A DNA stretch of 64,000 nucleotides from SG-bin7 sp964498095 (GTDB taxonomy: Bacteria > Bdellovibrionota > Bdellovibrionia > Bdellovibrionales > SG-bin7). The notes under the pieces are model-generated. The model did not search any database. It was not told the origin of the DNA and saw nothing but the letters and a program-made list of their open reading frames with translations. Position numbers and translations under genes: made by a program. The stretch is from contig CAZCFY010000001.1 of the NCBI GenBank assembly GCA_964498095.1, positions 1 to 64,000 of the forward strand. The letters are read 5' to 3'. Below, one piece after another: positions 17,622 through 26,719 of the stretch (positions are counted from its first letter, which is position 1; the number at the start of each line of letters is the position of its first letter).

Positions 17622-18152
17622 TCAAATTACGATCAGCTTATAAAAAAGTAGCGCAGGGGCTCTTGTATACTGATCTTCCGATGGTACGCCGGAGCCAGGA
17701 AATATTTTTTTCGCAATATTAATTGAATGCGAATTCAGTACGTCAATTAATGCCTCAACGTAGAAGCTTTTAATTTTAGCAAGACCGAATTTCTTTTTTA
17801 ATTGCTCAATACCCGTATCAACAGCTTCGACACCTAATCCGCGTCCGCGATGGATTTCACTCACGGCGTAACCTACGCTGTAACGATCTACATTATTAAT
17901 TGGCTCCTCATCTGCAAATATTGCTAGAGCTTGGACTTCCCCATCAATAATCTTGACATAACTATTCGTTTTTCCACCATCAGGAAACTCTTTATTTATC
18001 GTTATATAGCCATCACTTAGCTTGCGATGATCAAAGGATATTCCACTATTCAAAGCTTGTTGGATCTCTCGAAGTGCAATCATAGGGTCATAAACTAGTT
18101 TTGATCGAATTGTAGGCTTTGATAGTCTTGAGAGCTTTTGTCTTGGTTTCAA
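17622..18152 (-). CDS. GNAT-family N-acetyltransferase
   Basis: A 176-aa protein with the GNAT acetyl-CoA binding segment: VGYAVSEIHRGRGLGVEAV (motif A, R-G-x-G) following two beta strands (SYVKIIDGEVQALAIFA). The C-terminal portion includes VLNSHSINIAKKIF, the usual position for the Asn/Ser-rich motif B. The substrate is unknown. The first 20 residues are basic and outside the domain, so Met24 is a possible alternative start. It is a single gene, convergent with the efflux operon. Confidence 0.8.
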   Translation of the reverse strand: MKPRQKLSRLSKPTIRSKLVYDPMIALREIQQALNSGISFDHRKLSDGYITINKEFPDGGKTNSYVKIIDGEVQALAIFADEEPINNVDRYSVGYAVSEIHRGRGLGVEAVDTGIEQLKKKFGLAKIKSFYVEALIDVLNSHSINIAKKIFPGSGVPSEDQYTRAPALLFYKLIVI

Positions 18153-18339
18153 AGATTTTGTCCTTAAAGAGTCAGCGTTCGTTCAACGAAAGGAGTTGGT
18201 GAGAAAATTTATTAAGAGGGTCGAAGTGGGTACCGGGTCTGTGAAAATTCACTTTATTGTCGACGGGGACTATTTTAAACGGGAGCTGAACTCGAAAGGG
18301 GGGCGGCTCCAATAATTTCAGTTCGTATACCTTGACAAG

Positions 18340-18432
18340 TGGTGCCCGGAGTCAGACTTGAACTGACACGACCGATATTATCGAGTCCCAGGATTTTAAG
18401 TCCTGTGCGTCTACCAATTTCGCCACCCGGGC
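18340..18432 (-). tRNA. tRNA-Leu (anticodon UAA), CCA encoded
   Basis: On the minus strand a 93-base class II tRNA starts GCCCGGG and ends TCCGGGC-A-CCA, forming a 7-bp acceptor stem with one G-U pair. The anticodon stem CAGGA/TCCTG encloses loop CTTAAAA, giving anticodon TAA (plus-strand positions 18396-18398). GTTCAAGTC is the T loop. The long variable arm fits leucine. The remaining bases in the 17.6-18.5 kb gaps show no other gene. Confidence 0.95.
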
Positions 18433-18490
18433 AGGGCCGAAGAAACCAGAGATTAAACAAGAGATTAGGGTGTGGCAAGTAGTCTGTAAT

Positions 18491-19318
18491 TTACTTCGTG
18501 AGGGTGCCTAAAAATTCAACTAATTTTTTTCGGTTTTCGGGACGATCTGGAGAAAAACCGCGCGTATGAGCACCATCAGTAAACGACCAAAAGGTTTTTT
18601 TGGCGCGCGTGCGATTGTAAATGTCCAAACCATTTTCATAAGGCACGGTTTGATCGTGCTCATCGTGGACGATTAAAACGGGGATATGATTATTCTCTAA
18701 AAATTTCATTCCCGCATGGCGATCCGAAATCAAAACATAAGTCAAAGGTACTAAAAACCAAGTCACCGCGCCTCTTTTAAATAGTGAAGCGGCGACCTTT
18801 CGGTAAGAAGTAAATGTCGATTCTAAAATTATTAAATCTACTTTTTGCAAATCAGAAACTCGCTCAAGACTGGCTTGTAAGATCGCGCCCCCAAGACTTT
18901 GTCCCCAAACTATAAAAGCCCCGCCCGAATGCTTTTTTAATGCTTCGGAGATTGCGGCTACGCCATCTTCGACGGTTCCCTTTTGCGTGGGCTTCCCCGC
19001 TGAAGCCCCATACCCACGGTAATCAAAGGTAAATAGATTGTATCCCTCTTGCACGAGCCAGACTAAACTCATGTAATGCGAAGTCATGTTTTCGGCATTC
19101 CCGTGAAATTGCACGATCGTGCCTTTAACCTTCTTTTTAACCGTCGGGATAAACCAGGCCGTTAAGGCTGTTCCGTCGGCCGACTTAAAAGCTACCTTTT
19201 CGTACTTTAACTTTAAATTTTCAGGGGGATAATAGACGTCGGCTGTAGGAAAGTAAAAAAGGTGATTACATCCGGTAAGCGTGAATAAAATTAGAAATAA
19301 AAAGCACTTAGCGGACAT
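18491..19318 (-). CDS. alpha/beta-hydrolase lipoprotein (BEM46/YfhR-like)
   Basis: A 275-aa protein with a lipobox (FTLTGC, Cys16), so it is predicted to be membrane-anchored. The fold is canonical: VQFHGNAENM (oxyanion region), FDYRGYGAS, nucleophile elbow WGQSLGG, acid in HDEHDQTVP and the final His in DGAHTRGF. This is a Ser-Asp-His esterase or thioesterase of unspecified substrate. Its start overlaps the 3' end of the upstream cytochrome gene by 11 bp, so the two are co-transcribed. Confidence 0.88.
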   Translation of the reverse strand: MSAKCFLFLILFTLTGCNHLFYFPTADVYYPPENLKLKYEKVAFKSADGTALTAWFIPTVKKKVKGTIVQFHGNAENMTSHYMSLVWLVQEGYNLFTFDYRGYGASAGKPTQKGTVEDGVAAISEALKKHSGGAFIVWGQSLGGAILQASLERVSDLQKVDLIILESTFTSYRKVAASLFKRGAVTWFLVPLTYVLISDRHAGMKFLENNHIPVLIVHDEHDQTVPYENGLDIYNRTRAKKTFWSFTDGAHTRGFSPDRPENRKKLVEFLGTLTK

Positions 19319-20102
19319 TTTTATAGGACTTCATGAACTCTAAATAGGCCAGCACCTGGTCGATGTCTTCATCACTTAGCGGGACATCAGGCATTTTTGA
19401 ATTTGCCCGAAAGGCAGCAGGACCTTTAATAAATTTTTTGAGGGCTGATTTATGCCAATACTCGGTGATGTTGTTTGGTGAATTAAGCTCGGGACCAAGG
19501 CTTCCACCAAGTCCGTTGATACTGTGACAGCGAAAACAAAGCCCGCGGTAAACGGTAAAACCCTTTTTCACGGCCGAATTACCCTCGATTTCCTTGGGGT
19601 ACATACCTTTAAACTTTTCCGTGAATTTTTTAAATTCTATCCGCACTAACTGATAGGGGCGGGGATAGTTCTCAGGTACTTTTTCTTCATTTTCCCAAAC
19701 GAGATAAAATGGCTCAAAGCTAATTTTTTTACCGGGGCTCAAATAAACTGGGAAGCCAGAGGCGCGCGAAGATTCCCGGTACGCCAAGATGCCATTTTGC
19801 AGGCTTAGTTCGCTAACGCCCATCGAAGGCGCGTAACCGTCTTTAGCGATAAAGGACACCTCATCAAGTTCCGTTGGAATGGGGCCGGCGAGTTCAATTA
19901 AGTCCTTTAACTTAAATCCCACGAAAGTTTTTTTAACTTTATAAACCGGGTCCAAGTTTGTAACCCGCACTTCTTTTAATTTCTTTTTAAGATCCGTCAG
20001 GGCAAAGCTACGGGAGTTTTCACCAATGGTAATGTCTAATTGTTGGGCCAAACAAATTTGACTTAATAATTGAAAAGCAAAAATGAGTGAAATCATTGTC
20101 AA
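19308..20102 (-). CDS. periplasmic cytochrome c with an oxidoreductase-like N-terminal domain
   Basis: A 264-aa protein with a signal peptide (LIFAFQLLSQICLAQ). Residues about 25-170 resemble a sulfite-oxidase-type (molybdopterin oxidoreductase) beta domain: VYKVKKTFVGFKLKDLIELAG, AKDGYAPSMGVSEL, GILAYRE. The C-terminus is a class I cytochrome c with C189-C192-H193 (CFRCHSINGLGG) and likely Met237 ligand (SKMPDVPLS). It is probably a small electron carrier fused to a ligand or partner-binding domain. The N-terminal call is weaker than the haem call. It lies in an operon with the lipoprotein hydrolase. Confidence 0.82.
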   Translation of the reverse strand: MTMISLIFAFQLLSQICLAQQLDITIGENSRSFALTDLKKKLKEVRVTNLDPVYKVKKTFVGFKLKDLIELAGPIPTELDEVSFIAKDGYAPSMGVSELSLQNGILAYRESSRASGFPVYLSPGKKISFEPFYLVWENEEKVPENYPRPYQLVRIEFKKFTEKFKGMYPKEIEGNSAVKKGFTVYRGLCFRCHSINGLGGSLGPELNSPNNITEYWHKSALKKFIKGPAAFRANSKMPDVPLSDEDIDQVLAYLEFMKSYKNVR

Positions 20103-20130
20103 AGTTTAGCGAGTCCTGTAGCCTTTATCC

Positions 20131-20730
20131 ATGTCTAATTTTGCGCATGAGCTTTTTTTATCGTTTACGCCGCTGTTTTTTGCCATGGACGCAGTGGGGA
20201 TCATGCCGCTTTATTTAGCGATCACTACGGATATTCCCCGCACTGAAGTGCGCCGCCTCCTGCGCGATGCCATCTTAGCCGCTTTTATCGTTTCTGTGGT
20301 GATCATGCTCACGGGAAAATTTATTTTTAAAATGCTCGGTATCACTGCGGATGATTTTCGCATTGGTGGCGGCATTGTATTATTACTTATCGCCATAATG
20401 GATCTACTTTTTTCTAACAGTAACGAGCGTCGCAAGCCTGGCGACGTTGGCGTTGTTCCCATCGGCATTCCATTAATTGTCGGGCCGGGGGTTATGACGA
20501 CAACAATGATGTCAGTAGATAAACACGGCTATTTTGTGACTTTGGTTTCATTAATTATTAATCTCATAATTGTCGTCATTATCTTTGGTAACTCCAAGTA
20601 TGTAGTAAGGGTCATTGGCCAAAGTGGCGCGAAAGCTTTCGGTAAAGTGGCTTCCTTATTTTTAGCGGCTATCGCCGTAATGATGATTCGCGTGGGAATA
20701 TCAAACTTTTTAGAAGGAAAATTACTGTGA
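20131..20730 (+). CDS. MarC-family integral membrane protein
   Basis: A 199-aa protein with six predicted transmembrane helices and MarC/UPF0056 features: FFAMDAVGIMPLYLAIT near the N-terminus, ADDFRIGGGIVLLLIAIMDLL, and VPIGIPLIVGPGVMTTTM. The family is widespread; its transport role is unresolved and the link to antibiotic resistance has been disputed. Its stop overlaps the start of the DUF2231 gene by 4 bp, making a three-gene membrane operon. Confidence 0.9.
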   Translation: MSNFAHELFLSFTPLFFAMDAVGIMPLYLAITTDIPRTEVRRLLRDAILAAFIVSVVIMLTGKFIFKMLGITADDFRIGGGIVLLLIAIMDLLFSNSNERRKPGDVGVVPIGIPLIVGPGVMTTTMMSVDKHGYFVTLVSLIINLIIVVIIFGNSKYVVRVIGQSGAKAFGKVASLFLAAIAVMMIRVGISNFLEGKLL

Positions 20731-21179
20731 TTTATGATTTACCTCTCCATCCCTTAGTCGTTCACTTTCCCGTCGCACTTTCCGTGATTACACCGCTACT
20801 TTTTTTGGTTGTCCTTTACGGTATCACCAAGAAGAAGTGGGTTTACAAAACATGGGTCGTCCCGGTGATGTTTCAGATGGCGTTATTCCTAACGGGGCTT
20901 GGCGCCAAAGAGTTGGGTGAAATCGACGAAGACAAGGTCGAAGTAGTCATCGACAAGGCGTTAATTCATGAACATGAAGAATGGGCCGAGCGCTTCTTGT
21001 GGTTTCATGGTGCCGTGTTAGTTTTCTCCGGGGGCACACTGTTATTTCCCGGCCGCGTGCGGTTAAAAAAACTCTGCGCCTTTATTAGCGTCGTGGGAAT
21101 CGGTGTTTCCGTCATGGTTGGGCATACGGGCGCGGAACTCGTTTACAAATATAATGCCGGGAAGGCTTACTTAAAGTGA
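20727..21179 (+). CDS. DUF2231-type membrane protein
   Basis: A 150-aa protein opening with LPLHPLVVHFPVALSVITP, the hallmark of DUF2231 proteins, then four hydrophobic helices. HEEWAERFLWFHGAVLVF and GHTGAELVYKY supply further conserved His residues that could bind haem or metal. The molecular role is unknown. It overlaps both neighbours by 4 bp. Confidence 0.82.
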   Translation: MIYDLPLHPLVVHFPVALSVITPLLFLVVLYGITKKKWVYKTWVVPVMFQMALFLTGLGAKELGEIDEDKVEVVIDKALIHEHEEWAERFLWFHGAVLVFSGGTLLFPGRVRLKKLCAFISVVGIGVSVMVGHTGAELVYKYNAGKAYLK

Positions 21180-22009
21180 ATAAGACATTAATTCTTGCCA
21201 GCATTTTCGTAATTTTTTTCTTGTTAGAAAAAGCGTTTCCGCTGCGGCAACGAAAAAAACCGATTTGGGGCCGTTCGCTCAACAATCTTTTAATGTCTCT
21301 TTTTACTTACGCATCGGCCTTCTTATTAGTGATACCCGCCACTCATCTTGCCAACAATACCGCCGGCGGAAGTTTTGGCGTACTAAACTGGTTACCGGCG
21401 CCCGCCATAGTTAAAGTGGTTGTCGGTTTCTTGATTTTTGATCTCTGTTTTTATTATTGGCATTGGGCCAATCATAAAGTTCCCGTCATGTGGCGGTTTC
21501 ATAACGTGCATCACTATGATGTTGATTTAGACGTAACAACGTCTTTTCGATTTCATTTTATGGAAGTGGGCTATTCGGCGGTTTTCCGCTTTCTTCAGTT
21601 TATGCTGGTAGGAGCGCCTTTAGAGCTTTTTGGCATTTACGAAGTCATTTTTCAGGCGGCCACGTTTTTTCATCACAGCAACTGGAAGCTGCCTTATGGG
21701 CTAGAGAAAATGATAAGCTATGTTTTCGTCACGCCCCGGGTTCATGGGATTCACCACTCCCAGGTACAAACCGAAACTGACTCAAATTATGCGGTAATTT
21801 TTTCTATATGGGACCGTATCCATCGTACCTTTGTGGGGGCCGTTAAACAGAATGAGATTAATAATGGTGTCCCGGGTTACGCCGCCGATGAGGATCAGTC
21901 GCTGCAAAAAATGCTGTTGAGCCCACTTCGGCCGCAAAAAAACTATTGGGCCACGAATCAAATACGAAATACGCGCCCCTCGCCAGTTTTTGGGCCAATT
22001 TTCCGCTAA
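21176..22009 (+). CDS. sterol desaturase / fatty acid hydroxylase family enzyme
   Basis: A 277-aa membrane protein with the di-iron histidine motifs in order: HWANH (HxxxH), HNVHH (HxxHH), FFHHSN and HGIHHS (HxxHH). Two to four transmembrane helices precede and surround them. Members hydroxylate or desaturate lipids using O2 at a di-iron site. The lipid substrate here is not identifiable. It is the last gene of the MarC-DUF2231 operon. Its 3' end lies about 107 bp before the preferred start of the outer-membrane protein gene. Confidence 0.9.
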   Translation: MNKTLILASIFVIFFLLEKAFPLRQRKKPIWGRSLNNLLMSLFTYASAFLLVIPATHLANNTAGGSFGVLNWLPAPAIVKVVVGFLIFDLCFYYWHWANHKVPVMWRFHNVHHYDVDLDVTTSFRFHFMEVGYSAVFRFLQFMLVGAPLELFGIYEVIFQAATFFHHSNWKLPYGLEKMISYVFVTPRVHGIHHSQVQTETDSNYAVIFSIWDRIHRTFVGAVKQNEINNGVPGYAADEDQSLQKMLLSPLRPQKNYWATNQIRNTRPSPVFGPIFR

Positions 22010-22104
22010 CACTTCGCGCAAAAACATATTTGTTACACGTTTAAATTCATTAATAAAAATGAGCGCTTGGCTTTTTGTCCCCGGGTTAGTAAGCCTTTTC
22101 GTGA

Positions 22105-22111
22105 TAGGGGG
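22105..22111 (+). promoter_or_regulatory. ribosome-binding site pointing to a TTG start
   Basis: TAGGGGG precedes TTG 22116. It supports that start, which places a classic signal peptide at the N-terminus, over an ATG at 22059. Confidence 0.5.
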
Positions 22112-22115
22112 CCTA

Positions 22116-22895
22116 TTGAAACACGAAAAGACTCTCTGGTCTTTTACGCTTCTGCTTCTCCTGATTGTGGGACATCCCACCTACGCGGCTGAATCTGGCC
22201 GCACGCTTGTTAACGCCTTCGGTATATCAGCCCCCAGCTCTACGACTCTATTATTAGGTTATGAGAATCCCGCCGGTTTTTCGCAATTAGGCGGCATAAA
22301 ATTACAGTTACTGGCAGGGGATACGAATAACGCCGTTAACACGCGCTATTACCATGGCGGAATTTACGCTGGGAATAACGTTTTTGGCGTCGGGGCCATG
22401 GGACGAAAATATACTTCAGATGCCGGCAACCAGGACACGACAGATTTATTGTGGGGTTTAGGCGGTGGGATAGACCGCATTGCCATTGGCGTAAAGGGAA
22501 CTACCACTGGCGGGGATAACTCAACGACGACCTCACAATTTGGTTTCATGTTCGGCACCCATAGTGCGCTAACGGTAGGCGCGATTTTTCAATCCGATTC
22601 ACAAAGCTCTTACGATTTTGGCGCAGGTCTTGGATACGATCTAACTCCCGGAGCAAATTTTGCTCTTGATGTACTTCATTACCGTGTCAGCGGCGAACTT
22701 TCTTATGCCGCAGGTGTGCGACTTGCGAGCGCGGCTCTTGAGCTTAGCGTTGGCTATAAAGTTATGGATAAAAATAATACTGGCGAAGAACATGTTATGG
22801 CTGGGCTAGCTTTTAACATGAGCCAGATGTTTAGTGTTCAATATTTGTACAACCATTTGCTCAAGCATATGTTGGGCGTAACAGTGAGGTTTTAA
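22116..22895 (+). CDS. outer-membrane beta-barrel-like protein
   Basis: About 259 aa from TTG 22116, giving KHEKTLWSFTLLLLLIVGHPTYA as signal peptide. Without this choice an extra hydrophobic segment would precede it. The mature part is made of short amphipathic strands rich in Gly and aromatic residues (LLLGYENPAGF, AIGVKGTTTGGDN, YDFGAGLGYDLTPG, FALDVLHYRVSGEL) and ends MLGVTVRF, with a terminal Phe typical of outer-membrane barrels. The function is unknown; it may be a porin-like or structural barrel. The nuclease gene's ATG begins at its last stop-codon base. Confidence 0.75.
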   Translation: MKHEKTLWSFTLLLLLIVGHPTYAAESGRTLVNAFGISAPSSTTLLLGYENPAGFSQLGGIKLQLLAGDTNNAVNTRYYHGGIYAGNNVFGVGAMGRKYTSDAGNQDTTDLLWGLGGGIDRIAIGVKGTTTGGDNSTTTSQFGFMFGTHSALTVGAIFQSDSQSSYDFGAGLGYDLTPGANFALDVLHYRVSGELSYAAGVRLASAALELSVGYKVMDKNNTGEEHVMAGLAFNMSQMFSVQYLYNHLLKHMLGVTVRF

Positions 22896-23716
22896 TGAAA
22901 AGAATCTTTATACTTACGTACTTTTTAGCTTCAACAGCGTATGCTTGGGGACCAGCCGGGCACTCGATTGTTTGTCAAATTGCAACGGAGCACTTAACTC
23001 CGAAAGCTAAAGAAGCTGTCGGACGCATTCTTGCCAAGCAAACTCTAGCTGACGCCTGCAACTGGCCCGACCGCATTCGTAAAGATAAATCTTATGAATT
23101 TGCGTTAACTTGGCATTATGTAACTATTCCGACTGGTGAAACTTACCAATCCGCGCATAAGCACGAAAAGGGCGATGTGATTGAAGCCAGCGAACGTATG
23201 GCAAAAATTTTAACGATGGCGAACCGTACAGCTAAAGAAAAACGTGAGGCGCTGGCGTTCTTAGGACATTTTGTCGGGGACCTTCATCAGCCCCTTCATG
23301 TGGGACGGGACAATGACCGTGGCGGTAACCTTTGTGTTCTCGCGGGTGGTAAGGAAGCTGGAAATCTTCATTATGTTTGGGATTCAAAGATTTTAGAATC
23401 CATGGGAATCCAGTATTATGAGCTGGCGCGCCGATTAAGTTTAGTTTCAGCGCCACAAGTACAACAGCTTCAACGCGGTAGTATGGAAGCTTGGGCGATG
23501 GAATCCCAAGCCATTCGTGAAGAGCGAGTTTATCCTCCTGGCGAAGGCCGTAGTAACGAGCGCTCTCCGATGTGCGCTAAAGCCGGCACTCAAGCTCAGA
23601 AGGGACCATTTAGTTTGCCCAACGGTTACCTAGACGCAAACCAGGAAGTTATTCGCGATCGCCTGCAAGCCGCAGGTATCCGTTTAGCTGGCATCCTAAA
23701 CCGCTTGTTCCAATAA
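22895..23716 (+). CDS. secreted S1/P1-type zinc nuclease
   Basis: A 273-aa protein whose signal peptide ends in AYA, leaving Trp18 as the mature N-terminus. In nuclease P1 the N-terminal Trp binds zinc, and here WGPAGH keeps the Trp1/His6 spacing. Other zinc ligands are visible: CNWPDRI, TWHYV, LGHFVGDLHQPLHVG and GNLHYVWDS. Family members degrade single-stranded DNA and RNA and remove 3'-phosphates. In a predator this could salvage prey nucleic acids, which is inference. The gene abuts the outer-membrane barrel gene and is likely co-transcribed with it. Confidence 0.92.
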   Translation: MKRIFILTYFLASTAYAWGPAGHSIVCQIATEHLTPKAKEAVGRILAKQTLADACNWPDRIRKDKSYEFALTWHYVTIPTGETYQSAHKHEKGDVIEASERMAKILTMANRTAKEKREALAFLGHFVGDLHQPLHVGRDNDRGGNLCVLAGGKEAGNLHYVWDSKILESMGIQYYELARRLSLVSAPQVQQLQRGSMEAWAMESQAIREERVYPPGEGRSNERSPMCAKAGTQAQKGPFSLPNGYLDANQEVIRDRLQAAGIRLAGILNRLFQ

Positions 23717-23768
23717 AAAGGTGCCCGACACTAAATCCAGTCCATAGTGCGTCAATTTAATTTGACTG

Positions 23769-23804
23769 CGGCCATACCGAATCTTTAGCCTTAAGGTATG
23801 GCCG
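23769..23804 (+). promoter_or_regulatory. hairpin covering the start codon of the AmpG-like gene
   Basis: CGGCCATACC (23769-23778) pairs perfectly with GGTATGGCCG (23795-23804). The second arm contains ATG 23798 and the end of the AAGG ribosome-binding site. A 10-bp stem with a 16-base loop would hide the start in mRNA and could serve as a translational switch. Confidence 0.55.
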
Positions 23805-25039
23805 GGAAGAAGCATAAGTTTCGGGATCTTATAGGCGCTTTAAAACAAAAGCCATTTTTGATGGCATTCCTGATGGGATTTTCTGCGGGAATGCCTTTCT
23901 TCTTAACTTCCAAAACCATGCAAGTTTGGCTCAAGGAATCCAATGTGGATCTTACCACCATTGGAATTTTTTCGATGGTAGCGCTTCCTTACGCCTTGAA
24001 ATTCTTGTGGGCGCCATTTTTAGATCGCTATAAATTTCCATTTTTAGGACAACGGCGCGGATGGCTCCTAGTCGCGCAGATAGCAATCACTGTGATGATA
24101 TTTGTTATGGGCGCCATTGATCCATCACAAAACCTTTGGTGGTTTGCGGTGATGGCTTTACTGATCGCGTTTTTTAGCGCTACTCAGGATGTCGTGGTAG
24201 ATGCTTACCGTATTGAAACTTTAAGTGACGATGAGCTCGGACCCGGGACTACGCTTTACATGTACGGCTACAAAATTGGCATGTTAATTACGGGGGCCCT
24301 AGCCCTAATTTTAGCTGATCATATCTCGTGGCAGAGCGTTTATTTTATAATGGGTTTGATCATGGGCCTTACGGTCTTGATCACTTTTTTTGCTGACGAG
24401 CCAAAGGCGCGCGTCTCGAAGCCTGAAACATTAAGTGAAGCCGTGATAAATCCTTTTAAGGAATTTTTTAACCGGCGCGCTGCCTTTTGGATTTTACTTT
24501 TTATCGTTCTTTATAAAGTTGGCGATAATATGGCGGGCAATATGCTATCGCCATTTTATCTGGACATGGGCTATAGCAAGACCGAAATTGGCGTAATTGC
24601 AAAAGCCATTTCACCGACGATCAGTTGGATAGGCCCGGTACTCGGCGGGTTTCTCGTTTATTTTGTGGGAATTTCGGGTGCGCTTTGGATCGCCGGCTTT
24701 TTACAAGCGGCCAGTACTTTTTGCTTTGCCTTTTTAGCGTGGATTCCTAAAAGTTTAATTCTCTATGGGAGTGTAGTGGCGTTTGAGGATATTTCCGCGG
24801 GAGTGGGGTCCGTCGCGTTTGTTGCTTTCATGTCGAATTCTGTAAATCGTGAGTTTACCGCGACTCAATACGCATTGTTGTCGGGGCTAGCGCAAATTCC
24901 ACGCGTGATCATTGCGGCGCCCGCCGGATTTTTAGCTAAGACATTGGGCTGGGTAAACTTTTTTACGTTCTGTGCTTTAGCTGCCATTCCGGGCATGCTT
25001 TTAATCTTCTTTTTTCTACGGCCTAGACCTCAGAAATAA
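23798..25039 (+). CDS. AmpG-like MFS transporter (muropeptide permease family)
   Basis: A 413-aa protein with 12 predicted membrane helices and AmpG/SLC33-type motifs: LMGFSAGMPFFLTSKTMQVWL, YALKFLWAPFLDRY, FFSATQDVVVDAYRIE, SPFYLDMGYSKTEIG. AmpG carries GlcNAc-anhydroMurNAc peptides into the cytoplasm for wall recycling. The protein is shorter than E. coli AmpG (491 aa), as are many homologues. The substrate here is inferred; recycled or prey-derived muropeptides would fit. Translation may be controlled by the hairpin over its start codon. Confidence 0.85.
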   Translation: MAGKKHKFRDLIGALKQKPFLMAFLMGFSAGMPFFLTSKTMQVWLKESNVDLTTIGIFSMVALPYALKFLWAPFLDRYKFPFLGQRRGWLLVAQIAITVMIFVMGAIDPSQNLWWFAVMALLIAFFSATQDVVVDAYRIETLSDDELGPGTTLYMYGYKIGMLITGALALILADHISWQSVYFIMGLIMGLTVLITFFADEPKARVSKPETLSEAVINPFKEFFNRRAAFWILLFIVLYKVGDNMAGNMLSPFYLDMGYSKTEIGVIAKAISPTISWIGPVLGGFLVYFVGISGALWIAGFLQAASTFCFAFLAWIPKSLILYGSVVAFEDISAGVGSVAFVAFMSNSVNREFTATQYALLSGLAQIPRVIIAAPAGFLAKTLGWVNFFTFCALAAIPGMLLIFFFLRPRPQK

Positions 25040-25066
25040 GTCCCATATTTCCGAAAAGTAAAGGTT

Positions 25067-26674
25067 ATGTGGAGTCTCGAAAATTTGCGTCGGTCTTTCC
25101 TTCAAATTTTTCAAACTAACTTCCGATTTTTTGGAGTTGTCGCACTTATTTTTTCGATTTTAATGTTCGTTATACTATCGCGGCGTGAGACGCAGTTTTT
25201 TGAAACTCAATTAGGCTACGAAGCAAAATTAGTTAGTCAGCACATAATGAGTAAGCAAGAAAATTTTATTCAAGCCATGGGCCGTATGGCGGCGCGGATG
25301 CGCCATCAGGGCGCTTATCGCAAGAGAGGCGCCGTCGATGCTGTTAACGAATGGCGAAAAGACGCCGTCGTTTATGTCGATGAGTTTGTTGGTCTTGACG
25401 AGCTTTTGTATTTGGATATTCGCATGCAGATTGAAGGCGCGACTACCAGTGATGACTTGCGCCCCTTAGTCGGTAAAAATCTTATGGACTATCCCGATAT
25501 CCGCGCTGCGATTGAGGAGTCGGCCTTTTCTTACAAGGCTAACTTTGGTGACAGGCCGCTACCGTTTTTTAAAGGCAACTTGTTTTATGGAGTTTTTCCC
25601 ATTGCCAGTTTAGATCAAATCGAAGGCTATCTCGTGGCGGTTATAGACTATGACCGCTGGTTTAAAGATCCCATCTTAGAGCAAAACTACGAAGTAAAAT
25701 TAACTTCAGAAGGTCAAGTCCGTTACGATCACCGCGCCGACGACCGGCCAAAATTAACGATGAAATTCTTTGCGCAAAAACTTTTTCTGCCGGGACTTAA
25801 CTGGTCGATGCAACTGCGGCCGCTGCAGTCGGCATTTACGCGGGAAGAAAATTTCACGCCTTATCTGGTTCTTATCGCGGGAATTATGATTTCCGTATTA
25901 TTTTGGCTCTATGCCTATCTGCAAGCCGAGTTGGATAAAACGAAAGTTAAAAATTTTGATGCCGCAAGATTGCAGGATATTTCTAATGTCGTGGCGGGCC
26001 TGGCTCACGAAGTAAATAATCCGCTGGCAATTATTCAAGGAGCCGTATTTCAGCTGCAACGATTATTGCGGAGAGGAAATGCCGATCCGGAGCGCTCCTT
26101 AGAAAATGCCGACAAAATTGACCGCGCCAGCCGGCGCATCGCTAAAGTCATGGAAGGTCTAAAAATTTATACACACGAAGAAACTAAAGAAATTTACCAA
26201 ATCATGTCGGTTAAAGAACTTCTGTTAGCCGTCGAAAGTCTGTGCCGGCAGCGACTTCAACAAAGTGGAATAAATCTAGAAATTCGTGATTTCACGCGCA
26301 ACATGAGTTTTGATTGTTTGCAGAGCAAAGTTATCCGCGGAGTGATGGAGCTGGTAAACAATGCCTACGATGCCGTCGGCGATAGGCCGGAGCGCTGGAT
26401 CCGCATTGAAGCGGAAAACGCCGCCGAAAACTTACAGATTTCCATAACCGACAGTGGCGCCGGGATACCTGATCAATTAAGAGCAAAGTTAATGCAGCCC
26501 TTTTTTACGACTAAAGATGTTGGAAAGGGGACTGGCTTAGGATTAAGTATCGCGGCGGGAGTCGCCCGCGGCCATGGCGGCCACCTCTTCCTTGATGAAA
26601 ATTCGCAGAATACGCGTTTTGTCATGAGAATACCAAAAGCCCATAACGCACCCTCCGTTTCCAAGGTTTCTTGA
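25067..26674 (+). CDS. membrane sensor histidine kinase
   Basis: A 535-aa protein with TM1 at about residues 20-38, a periplasmic sensor domain (about 40-262, with YLDIRMQIEG and a Cache-like DYDRWF region), TM2 at about 265-286, and the kinase core. H314 lies in VVAGLAHEVNNPLAII (NtrB/PAS-type H-box). The ATP-binding domain has VMELVNNAYDAVGD (N box), DSGAGIPDQL (G1) and GKGTGLGLSIAAGVARGHGG (G2). There is no receiver domain. The nearby NtrC-type regulator, only one small gene away on the opposite strand, is the natural partner. Confidence 0.9.
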   Translation: MWSLENLRRSFLQIFQTNFRFFGVVALIFSILMFVILSRRETQFFETQLGYEAKLVSQHIMSKQENFIQAMGRMAARMRHQGAYRKRGAVDAVNEWRKDAVVYVDEFVGLDELLYLDIRMQIEGATTSDDLRPLVGKNLMDYPDIRAAIEESAFSYKANFGDRPLPFFKGNLFYGVFPIASLDQIEGYLVAVIDYDRWFKDPILEQNYEVKLTSEGQVRYDHRADDRPKLTMKFFAQKLFLPGLNWSMQLRPLQSAFTREENFTPYLVLIAGIMISVLFWLYAYLQAELDKTKVKNFDAARLQDISNVVAGLAHEVNNPLAIIQGAVFQLQRLLRRGNADPERSLENADKIDRASRRIAKVMEGLKIYTHEETKEIYQIMSVKELLLAVESLCRQRLQQSGINLEIRDFTRNMSFDCLQSKVIRGVMELVNNAYDAVGDRPERWIRIEAENAAENLQISITDSGAGIPDQLRAKLMQPFFTTKDVGKGTGLGLSIAAGVARGHGGHLFLDENSQNTRFVMRIPKAHNAPSVSKVS

Positions 26675-26707
26675 ATTTTATCAAATTAGGTACTAAAAAT
26701 GAGTTTT

Positions 26708-26714
26708 AAGGAGG
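26708..26714 (+). promoter_or_regulatory. strong ribosome-binding site setting the CBS gene start
   Basis: AAGGAGG six bases before ATG 26720. It overrides an ATG at 26699 that would add seven residues. Confidence 0.75.
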
Positions 26715-26719
26715 CGTTC

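Noticed and set aside
17618..17636. CTGATC/GATCAG hairpin between the TolC-like and GNAT genes
   Set aside because: Only 6 bp, no T-run, and it overlaps the GNAT stop codon, so it is too weak to call a terminator.
20131..20730. MarC as an antibiotic-resistance gene
   Set aside because: The family name reflects an early link to the mar locus that has not held up; no resistance role should be assigned.
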